A DNA stretch of 5,819 nt from NCBI GenBank assembly GCA_003153875.1, contig PMBY01000508.1, forward strand, positions 536 through 6,354, given 5' to 3'. Below the pieces are notes generated by a model. It saw nothing but the letters and a program-made list of their open reading frames with translations, had not been told where the DNA came from and did no database searches. Position 1 is the first letter of the stretch. Every line of letters starts with the position of its first letter. This DNA comes from Myxococcales bacterium. GTDB taxonomy: Bacteria; Myxococcota; Polyangia; Fen-1088. The position numbers and the translations under genes are program-made. Shown here one piece after another: positions 1 to 5,028 of this stretch.

Positions 1-132
1 GATCTCGCCAATTTCTGGCGGCAACACTACCCATCGATTCGACGTGAGCTGTGCCGCCGCTACCCGCGCCACGCATGGCCCGAGGACGGCGCCAGCGCAA
101 CGCCGCCGGTCCCGCGCGGTCGGAGAAGTTAG
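1..132 (+). CDS. hrpB: ATP-dependent helicase HrpB, C-terminal end only (partial, 5' end outside window)
   Basis: Reading frame 1 is open from the first base to a TAG at 130-132 and gives 43 residues beginning [17 protein letters not shown] and continuing [12 protein letters not shown]. This matches the well-known end of HrpB-type DEAH-box helicases, where a segment of the form FW..(Y)..V+KEL+GRYPKH.WP+DP is followed by a short Ala/Pro/Arg-rich tail; the tail here ([13 protein letters not shown]) fits. HrpB is an ATP-dependent RNA/DNA helicase-like protein of poorly defined role in most bacteria. None of the helicase motifs (Walker A, DEAH) lies in the window, so the assignment rests on the C-terminal signature alone. 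The stop overlaps the stop of the convergent ubiB-like gene by 4 bp. An unrelated protein is unlikely given how specific the RYP+H.WP+D string is. Confidence 0.82.
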   Translation, partial: DLANFWRQHYPSIRRELCRRYPRHAWPEDGASATPPVPRGRRS

Positions 133-1436
133 CCTTCCGCTTTGGGTGCGGTCAGCGAGGGGTGCGAGATGAAGAAGGGGATGGCCTCGGCCATGACATC
201 GAGATCGGGATCGAGCTGCTTGCCGATGCCTTCGGTGACCGCGATGGCGATGTTCACGATGGTGAACGCCGGGGTCATGCGGATGCGGTGCCGTCGCAGG
301 ATGCCCAGCATGTCGACCAGCACCTTGCCCACCTGGACATCAGCCAGGCGCTGGCCCCAGTAGCGGCCCACAAAATCGGCGACCGAAGCGCGAAAGGCCT
401 GGTAGGTGGTCTGGTCGTCGCTGTGACTGGTAGACAGCGAATACATTTGCTTGGCCATGGTGTCGCCATCACGCTGGGCCCAGGCCGCGAAAAAGCCTGC
501 CAGGGCCGCGCGGTGAGGCGGGTCAAGCTCCCCGACTAGACCCAGGTCGAGCAAGGCCACCCGGTCGTCGGTAGTGATGAGGATGTTGCCCGGGTGTAGA
601 TCGGCGTGCACGAACCCGTCCTCGAAGATCATCTTCATGAGAGCGTGTATGCCCAGTCGGGCAATGCGTTTGGGATCCGACCGCGTGTGGCCCACGCCCA
701 GGATCTTGGTCCCCTCGATAAAGGACATGCACAGGATGCGCTCGCTCGACAGCTGAGGCATCACCTCGGGGAAGATCACATCCTTCTCGTCCCGGAAGTT
801 CTCGTGAAAGCGCCGGTTGTTGCGTGCTTCGATGCCGAAGTCGAGTTGCGCGAACACGGCTCGTCCGAATTCCTCGACGGCGGATTCCGGTTGCATCGGG
901 ACCAGCGGGGGCAGCTTGCCCAGCCAGCGCGCCACCGTGCGCATGATGGCCAGGTCGAAGGTGCACAGCTCGACCAAGTTGGGTCGCCGCACCTTGACCG
1001 CCACCACGCGGCCGTCGGGCAGACGCGCCTTGTGCACCTGCGCGACCGAAGCCGAGGCCATGGGCACCGGGGCGAATTCGGCGAAGATCTCGCGCAGGGG
1101 CCGGTGCAGATCCTCCTCGATGGTGCGCACCACGTGGGAAAAGGGGAAAGGGCCCACGTCATCCTGCAGGTGCTCGAGCGCGTGCGTGATGTAATCGGGA
1201 AGCAGATCCGGGCGCGTGCTCATGATCTGGCCGACCTTGATGAAGGTGGCACTGAGACTGCGGAAGAGGGCCAGCACGCAGCGGCCAAACCAGGCCTGAC
1301 GGCGCTTCTTTCCCGCGAAGACGACGAGCAGCCCCAGCCAGCCCAGCAACCAGCGCAGTCCTTGCCCGAGAAACAGGATCAGGATGGTCAGGGCGCGCAG
1401 AAAGAGCCGCGTGGTGGTGAAAGTGGCTCGCATCAT
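129..1436 (-). CDS. UbiB/ABC1/ADCK-family atypical kinase-like membrane protein
   Basis: The 435-residue product carries the diagnostic UbiB/ABC1 motifs in order. The KxGQ motif is KVGQ at residues 67-70. The Ala-rich nucleotide loop lies at about 126-136 ([11 protein letters not shown]). The lysine of VAVKV is K148, the catalytic-type HADLHPGN is at 277-284, and the metal-binding DLG is at 297-299. Residues 11-41 are strongly hydrophobic with few charges, suggesting N-terminal membrane association. A second hydrophobic stretch lies near residues 390-402. In the family, KxGQ and the modified Ala-rich loop restrain protein-kinase activity in favour of ATPase activity. Members support ubiquinone biosynthesis (UbiB) or other quinone and lipid processes. 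The ubi role is not certain here because no other ubi or quinone gene is visible, so no symbol is given. The start is the first of two adjacent ATGs; an in-frame TAG four codons upstream rules out a longer form. No clear Shine-Dalgarno sequence precedes it. It is divergent from rnc and convergent with hrpB. Confidence 0.93.
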   Translation of the reverse strand: MMRATFTTTRLFLRALTILILFLGQGLRWLLGWLGLLVVFAGKKRRQAWFGRCVLALFRSLSATFIKVGQIMSTRPDLLPDYITHALEHLQDDVGPFPFSHVVRTIEEDLHRPLREIFAEFAPVPMASASVAQVHKARLPDGRVVAVKVRRPNLVELCTFDLAIMRTVARWLGKLPPLVPMQPESAVEEFGRAVFAQLDFGIEARNNRRFHENFRDEKDVIFPEVMPQLSSERILCMSFIEGTKILGVGHTRSDPKRIARLGIHALMKMIFEDGFVHADLHPGNILITTDDRVALLDLGLVGELDPPHRAALAGFFAAWAQRDGDTMAKQMYSLSTSHSDDQTTYQAFRASVADFVGRYWGQRLADVQVGKVLVDMLGILRRHRIRMTPAFTIVNIAIAVTEGIGKQLDPDLDVMAEAIPFFISHPSLTAPKAEG

Positions 1437-1440
1437 CGCT

Positions 1441-1445
1441 GAAGG
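1441..1445 (+). promoter_or_regulatory. Candidate ribosome binding site GAAGG for rnc
   Basis: GAAGG lies 6 nt before a TTG at 1452 that opens the rnc frame, which is a good spacing. The alternative ATG at 1470 has no purine-rich stretch at normal distance (it is preceded by CACTCTCAACGA). The site therefore favours a TTG start, although TTG is a less common initiator. Confidence 0.45.
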
Positions 1446-1446
1446 C

Positions 1447-1452
1447 TATGAT
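1447..1452 (+). promoter_or_regulatory. Possible -10 element TATGAT for rnc (weak)
   Basis: TATGAT differs from the consensus TATAAT by one base and lies in the 15 bp between ubiB and rnc, overlapping the putative TTG start. The hexamer 17 bp upstream (TGGCTC) does not resemble a -35 box. If this hexamer is used, transcription would begin near 1459 and translation would have to begin at the ATG at 1470, with almost no leader. It therefore conflicts with the ribosome-binding-site argument for TTG. Confidence 0.2.
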
Positions 1453-2189
1453 TGTCCCACTCTCAACGAATGACGTCTACCGACAGTCCGTCGCCCTATG
1501 CCGCGCTCGAGGAAAAGCTCGGCTATTGCTTTCGTGACCCCACGCTGTGCGAGACCGCGCTCACGCACAGGTCGTGGACGAACGAGACGCACGAGACTGA
1601 TCGCTCGGACAATGAACGGCTTGAGTTTCTGGGCGACTCGGTGCTGTCGTTGGCTATCAGTGACATGCTGATGCGACGCTATCCCGAACATCCCGAGGGC
1701 GAGCTGTCGAAGGCGCGGTCTGCCTTGGTCAACGAGGCGGGCTTGGCGCGCGTGTCGGACGATCTTCTGCTGGGGCAGTGGATTTTTCTTGGTCGTGGCG
1801 AGGAACAGGCGGGCGGGCGGCAGAAGCGGTCGCTCTTGTCCAATGCGCTGGAGGCGCTGCTGGGCGCGGTCTATCTCGACGGAGGCTTCGCCCCGGCCAT
1901 GGCGGTCGTGGAGCGGCTGTTCCAACCCGCGCTGGCCGACACGCCAGCCAGCACCGCCCGCGATTTCAAGTCGCGCCTGCAGGAAGTTTCGCAGGCCCGC
2001 ATGCAACTGGCCCCCCGTTACGCCATCGTCGCCGAGCACGGGCCCGATCACGACAAAACTTTCGAAATAGCCATCTTTCTCGGCGACAAGGAGTACGGCC
2101 GCGCGCGGGGCAAGTCGAAGAAGGAAGCCCAGCAGAATGCGGCCGAAATAGCACTGGCGGCGCTGCAGACTGAGAATGGGAATTCCTAG
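1452..2189 (+). CDS. rnc: Ribonuclease III
   Basis: The product is a double-strand-specific endoribonuclease that matures rRNA and cleaves structured mRNA and sRNA duplexes in the cytoplasm. It has 245 residues from a TTG start, or 239 from the ATG at 1470; E. coli RNase III has 226. The N-terminal nuclease domain holds LGYCF (23-27), ALTHRS (36-41) and the signature NERLEFLGDSV (54-64). E55, E58 and D62 correspond to E. coli E38, E41 and D45. The second metal-ligand segment is SNALEALLGAVYLDGG (130-145), with E134 in place of E117 but N131 where E. coli has D114. A double-stranded RNA-binding domain follows at about 171-238, ending in the helix KKEAQQNAAEIALAAL. The last 14 nt overlap the downstream nucleotidyltransferase gene, so the two are almost certainly co-transcribed. 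The start is uncertain: TTG 1452 has GAAGG at good spacing, while ATG 1470 gives a more conventional codon. Confidence 0.96.
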   Translation: MSHSQRMTSTDSPSPYAALEEKLGYCFRDPTLCETALTHRSWTNETHETDRSDNERLEFLGDSVLSLAISDMLMRRYPEHPEGELSKARSALVNEAGLARVSDDLLLGQWIFLGRGEEQAGGRQKRSLLSNALEALLGAVYLDGGFAPAMAVVERLFQPALADTPASTARDFKSRLQEVSQARMQLAPRYAIVAEHGPDHDKTFEIAIFLGDKEYGRARGKSKKEAQQNAAEIALAALQTENGNS

Positions 2190-3555
2190 ATTGATCGATG
2201 CCAAACAGATCCCCGACGACGTGCTTTCCGTGTGTCGCCGGCTGCGCGAGGCTGGGTTCGAGGCGTACTTGGTGGGCGGTTCCGTGCGCGACCTGATGGT
2301 GGGCCGAACCCTAGGCGATTTCGATGTGGCGACCAGCGCGCGCCCCGAGGAGATTCTGCGGGTATTCGGCGCGCGCTTCAGCGTTCCCACCGGGCTCCAG
2401 CATGGCACGGTGACGGTGCTGGCCGGCGCGCCCCCGCGTCCGGTTGAGGTCACGACTTTCCGGGGCGAAGGCGCGTATCTCGACGGCCGACATCCTTCAG
2501 TGGTGACCTTTGGCGCGACCCTGGCCGAGGATCTTTCACGCCGCGACTTCACCATGAACGCCATCGCCTATGAGCCACAGGCGGGCGTGGTCATCGATCT
2601 TCACCAAGGCCAGCAGGACATCGCGCGTCGGCTGGTACGCACCGTGGGCGATCCCGTGCAGCGCTTCTCCGAGGATGGGCTGCGTCCCATGCGTGCCGTG
2701 CGCCAGGCGACCCAGCTTGAGTTCGACGTGGACGCGGCCACCTTGGCCGCCATCCCTGCGACCTTGGATGTCTTTTGCAAGGTTTCGGCTGAGCGGATAC
2801 GCGACGAGCTTTTCAAACTGTTGCTCGCGCCTCGCCCTTCGCGCGGCATCGAACTCATGAGGCAGACGGGTTTGCTGGCTGAGGTCCTGCCCGAGTTGTT
2901 GGCCGAGTTTGGCTGCCAGCAGAACCGCTTTCACAAGAACGACGTCTACCAGCACAGCCTCGCCACCCTGGATGCCGTGGCGGCCACGCCCATCTTGCGT
3001 CTGGCGGCGCTGTTGCACGACGTGGGCAAGCCGCGCACCCAGACCCCGCAGCCGGATGCGCCTGGTGAGTTTGGTTTCTTCAAGCATGAATACGTGGGCG
3101 CAGAGATGGCGGAGGCTATCGCCGGGCGATTGCGCCTGTCGCGCGCAGAAACCGAACTATTGGCCGCGCTGGTGGCGCAGCACATGTTTTTCTACACACC
3201 CGAGTGGAGCGACGGCACGGTTCGACGTTTCGTCAATCGCGTACAAGTGGATCGCATTCCGCTGTTGTTCGCCTTGCGCGAGGCCGACATCATCAGCCGT
3301 GGGCGAGGCGAAGATCCCCAGTGCGAAACCCGCGAGCTAGAGGCCCGCATCGCGCATGTGGCCGCCGAGGATGCAGTCCTGCGGGTCAAGGATCTGGCCG
3401 TCGACGGCGCCGACGTGATGCGCGTGCTGGGCGCGGGTCCCGGGCCGCAGGTGGGGAAGGTTCTCAACCGGTTGCTCGAACGAGTGCTCGACGATCCGGG
3501 GCTCAATCAGAAAGAGACGCTGGAGCGAATGATCCCCGAAGTAGCGTCGGACTAG
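2176..3555 (+). CDS. Class II tRNA nucleotidyltransferase / poly(A) polymerase family protein with HD domain (CCA-adding enzyme likely)
   Basis: The 459-residue enzyme belongs to the class II nucleotidyltransferases, which add CCA (or C, A or poly(A)) to RNA 3' ends. Motif A is GGSVRD at 34-39, followed by the metal-binding D48-x-D50 (GDFDVAT). Motif C is DLSRRDFTMNA at 119-129, and motif D is EDGLR at 166-170 inside RFSEDGLRPMRAVR. The neck contains SAERIRDEL (204-212). A C-terminal HD phosphohydrolase-like domain has H260, the LLHDVGKP segment (H281, D282), H304 in FFKHEYVGAE and H336 in AQHMFF. The HD domain makes a bifunctional or repair-type CCA enzyme more likely than a pure poly(A) polymerase, but the two subfamilies cannot be separated reliably by eye, so no symbol is given. 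The start ATG lies within the last codons of rnc, giving a 14-nt overlap that suggests translational coupling. The preceding SD is weak. The gene ends 16 bp before the end of the convergent cysteine-rich gene. Confidence 0.93.
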   Translation: MGIPRLIDAKQIPDDVLSVCRRLREAGFEAYLVGGSVRDLMVGRTLGDFDVATSARPEEILRVFGARFSVPTGLQHGTVTVLAGAPPRPVEVTTFRGEGAYLDGRHPSVVTFGATLAEDLSRRDFTMNAIAYEPQAGVVIDLHQGQQDIARRLVRTVGDPVQRFSEDGLRPMRAVRQATQLEFDVDAATLAAIPATLDVFCKVSAERIRDELFKLLLAPRPSRGIELMRQTGLLAEVLPELLAEFGCQQNRFHKNDVYQHSLATLDAVAATPILRLAALLHDVGKPRTQTPQPDAPGEFGFFKHEYVGAEMAEAIAGRLRLSRAETELLAALVAQHMFFYTPEWSDGTVRRFVNRVQVDRIPLLFALREADIISRGRGEDPQCETRELEARIAHVAAEDAVLRVKDLAVDGADVMRVLGAGPGPQVGKVLNRLLERVLDDPGLNQKETLERMIPEVASD

Positions 3556-3571
3556 AGTTCCGGATCAACGC

Positions 3572-4360
3572 TCAGCCTCCTGATCCCTTCGGTTCGCGCA
3601 CAGGCTCCGGGATGGCCTGGCAATGTTTCTCACTGCAGGCTGCACGGAAAGTCGGCAGAGGGCGCTTGGGATCGACGAACGGGCACTTTGCGCACTTGGG
3701 CCGTGGGGTGGGTTGTTTGGGGGTGGGATTGAGGCGAGCCGGTGGATGTTTCCGGCACTTCGCCTCCAGCTCGACCAGCGCTTTCCCGTTGAGGGCCACC
3801 GGTGGACTCCCGGGGCAGCGCCCGCAGGCCGTGCAATCGAATTTCGTGAGGACACAGTCCTCCACGCTGGAACAGGTTGTTGCGTCGCCCGGCGCGGTCG
3901 CGTGCGACACGTCGCCTGGCAGCGACGGACTGCTGGGCGGGTTGATGACCTGATAGAAGTCCACCACGGCTTGGCAGCGACTCTCCACGCAGGCTGCTCG
4001 GTAGATGGGCACGGCGGTCTGCTGGAAAGAGGACATGCACGGCGAACAGGCCGGCATCGGCCCTCTGGCCAGCACCCCGTCTCGCGCGAGCCGAGCCGGC
4101 GGGTGCTTCCTGCACTCGGTATCTAGGCGTTTCAGGGCTCGGGGTGGCACGGCGAGCGGCGGAGAATCTGGACAACGGCCGCACTCTGAGCAGTCGAAAT
4201 TCGTGACCACGCAGTCTGCGTCCATCCCGCAGCGCAAGTCATCGGACTCGGCTTGTGAATCGACAGGGCACAGCGCGACGACTAGGACAGAAGCGAGTAG
4301 AGCAACGCCGCAAGGACGCCGTGGAGACCCAACGCGGTTCTTCTTGTCCGAGGCAAACAT
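3572..4360 (-). CDS. Exported cysteine-rich protein with two tandem 10-Cys modules, family unknown
   Basis: I do not recognise this 262-residue protein. Residues 1-37 look like a Sec signal peptide: a basic n-region (KK, R, RR), a hydrophobic core at about 18-30 (VALLASVLVVAL) and a Ser-Gln-Ala type I cleavage site ending at A37. C31 is not in a good lipobox because Leu precedes it. The mature part contains 20 cysteines in two modules. Module 1 has C44, 50, 57, 60, 63, 83, 105, 108, 124 and 129. Module 2 has C163, 169, 176, 179, 182, 202, 223, 226, 242 and 247. Spacing is C-x5-C-x6-C-x2-C-x2-C-x19-C-x20/21-C-x2-C-x15-C-x4-C in both. Shared strings include CRKHPPARL and FRAAC/YRAAC. The even cysteine number and export signal suggest disulfides or metal binding outside the cytoplasm. 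The chosen ATG has GGGGAG 10 nt upstream; the frame stays open further upstream, but that part runs into the ETF-like gene. The gene lies 25 bp downstream of the ETF-like gene on the same strand. Confidence 0.85.
   Translation of the reverse strand: MFASDKKNRVGSPRRPCGVALLASVLVVALCPVDSQAESDDLRCGMDADCVVTNFDCSECGRCPDSPPLAVPPRALKRLDTECRKHPPARLARDGVLARGPMPACSPCMSSFQQTAVPIYRAACVESRCQAVVDFYQVINPPSSPSLPGDVSHATAPGDATTCSSVEDCVLTKFDCTACGRCPGSPPVALNGKALVELEAKCRKHPPARLNPTPKQPTPRPKCAKCPFVDPKRPLPTFRAACSEKHCQAIPEPVREPKGSGG
3611..3874 (-). repeat. Second copy of the 10-Cys module (C-terminal, within the cysteine-rich CDS)
   Basis: This stretch encodes residues 163-250. It aligns to module 1 with identical spacing between all ten cysteines except one residue fewer between the sixth and seventh. 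Conserved positions outside cysteine include the FDC..CGRCP, SPP, CRKHPPARL and FRAAC segments. By eye the two copies have diverged clearly at the DNA level, so this is an old protein-level duplication and not a recent DNA repeat. Confidence 0.9.
3962..4231 (-). repeat. First copy of the 10-Cys module (N-terminal, within the cysteine-rich CDS)
   Basis: This stretch encodes residues 44-133, directly after the signal peptide and a short acidic linker. A proline/serine/alanine-rich linker of about 30 residues (roughly 134-162) separates it from the second copy, consistent with two independently folded domains. Confidence 0.9.
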
Positions 4361-4370
4361 CCGATCTGCT

Positions 4371-4376
4371 CTCCCC
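4371..4376 (-). promoter_or_regulatory. Ribosome binding site GGGGAG for the cysteine-rich gene
   Basis: On the minus strand GGGGAG stands 10 nt before the ATG at 4360-4358. It lies in the 25-bp gap after the ETF-like stop codon, and it supports this internal ATG over the longer open frame that extends back to 4555. Confidence 0.55.
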
Positions 4377-4385
4377 ACAGCGGTG

Positions 4386-4976
4386 CTACGACCGAGGCGG
4401 CATGGGATAGCTGAGCATTTCCATTTCCGAGGCCGGCTCGCCAAGCGCAAGCGACGCGGTGCCGGCGCACAACGTGACCACCACGGGTCGCTCGATCTCG
4501 TGCAGGCCGACCACGCGCTCTTGGCCGTGGTCGCCCTGCCCAGAGCGCACGACAACCTGGGCTAGTTGCAGGTCAGTGGCCGCAAGGATCTCCAGCGTCG
4601 AGCGAGGCATGAAGGTCGCGCCCATGCGATCGGCCAGCGGACGACCCAGTTCAGGGCCGCTGTCTCCCTCGGGAAACAGCACCAGAGTTGGCCTCAAGCG
4701 CTCGGCCGCGGCAGCCAGCAAAGGGCCGTGGGTCGCGTCGCGCGACGGACCCTGCAGCGCCTCGTCTGCGCAGCACAAGACGCGATCCGCGCCCGCCGTC
4801 CCCACTTCGCCCGCCAGCGCAGCGAGCGCGTCGGGTGCAGTAGGCCCAAGTGCCAGAAGGGCGTACACCGTTGCGCCGAGATCGTCGGCAATTCGGCGCG
4901 CCTCTGCCAGTGCGAAGCGGGACGGGGCCGTGATCGCTGCGTGCTGAATCTCTGTGTAGGCAATGATGCTAGCCAT
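4386..4976 (-). CDS. Stand-alone ETF-domain protein (electron transfer flavoprotein alpha N-terminal-like, no FAD domain)
   Basis: The 196-residue product resembles the N-terminal domain of ETF alpha subunits. It has a beta-strand start (MASIIAYTEI), then an Ala/Leu-rich helix (FALAEARRIADDLGATVYALL, 21-41), and GADRVLCCADEAL at 62-74. LRPTLVLFPEGDSGPELGRPLADRMGA (94-120) is the usual 'P.vvL...t..gr.laprlAa.lga' segment of the family, and ERPVVVTLCAG (162-172) is the usual closing strand. ETF alpha is normally about 300-330 residues and carries a C-terminal FAD-binding domain; here the protein stops shortly after the first domain and another gene begins 25 bp later. No ETF beta partner is in the window. 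It could be a reduced ETF-like subunit, a non-flavin nucleotide-binding protein of the same fold, or a split subunit whose FAD half lies elsewhere. The start at 4976 was chosen because it matches the family N-terminus; the frame is open to 5072 but that extension would overlap the divergent kinase. No clear SD is visible. Confidence 0.78.
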   Translation of the reverse strand: MASIIAYTEIQHAAITAPSRFALAEARRIADDLGATVYALLALGPTAPDALAALAGEVGTAGADRVLCCADEALQGPSRDATHGPLLAAAAERLRPTLVLFPEGDSGPELGRPLADRMGATFMPRSTLEILAATDLQLAQVVVRSGQGDHGQERVVGLHEIERPVVVTLCAGTASLALGEPASEMEMLSYPMPPRS

Positions 4977-5028
4977 GCGGGCCGGAGGACCATTGTACCG
5001 GGGTCCGTGGTAAAGTGGAGCAACAAGC
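4977..5028. promoter_or_regulatory. Divergent intergenic region between ETF-like gene and Ser/Thr kinase
   Basis: These 52 bp must hold, or lie close to, the start signals of both genes. A short inverted repeat, GGACC (4987-4991) and GGTCC (5002-5006) with a 10-nt spacer, could be an operator half-site pair but is too short to trust. On the minus strand TACAAT (4992-4997) resembles a -10 box for the ETF-like gene, without a convincing -35 at 17 bp. No promoter for the kinase is clear. Confidence 0.3.
5017..5020 (+). promoter_or_regulatory. Ribosome binding site GGAG for the Ser/Thr kinase
   Basis: GGAG sits 8 nt before the ATG at 5029, a good spacing. The in-frame TAA at 5011-5013 just upstream excludes longer versions from the nearby TTG at 4993, so this site fixes the start. 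Confidence 0.65.

Noticed and set aside
606..1442. Long plus-strand open frame (278 codons) opposite the ubiB-like gene
   Set aside because: It is antisense to a gene with every UbiB motif intact, shows low-complexity His/Gln/Arg/Gly-rich composition typical of GC-rich shadow frames, and has no recognisable domain.
1446..2564. Long minus-strand open frame (372 codons) across rnc and the start of the nucleotidyltransferase gene
   Set aside because: It spans two well-supported genes on the other strand, is Arg/Ser/Gln-rich without motifs, and is explained by codon bias in GC-rich DNA.
3556..3571. Possible bidirectional terminator between the convergent nucleotidyltransferase and cysteine-rich genes
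   Set aside because: The 16-bp gap contains no stem with a T-run on either strand, and I see no convincing hairpin in the flanking 40 bp.
3204..3953. Plus-strand open frame crossing the end of the nucleotidyltransferase gene and the cysteine-rich gene
   Set aside because: It overlaps two supported genes in other frames and has no ribosome binding site or domain signature.
4440..4445. Frameshift explanation for the short ETF-like protein
   Set aside because: The protein ends after the complete first domain, and the downstream DNA encodes a different, well-supported gene in which no ETF FAD-domain signature can be read in any frame.
4361..4555. N-terminal extension of the cysteine-rich protein to an ATG at 4555
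   Set aside because: The extra 65 residues overlap the ETF-like gene out of frame, are Arg/Ser/Trp-rich, and would bury the signal peptide. The ATG at 4360 has a ribosome binding site and a proper signal peptide directly after it.
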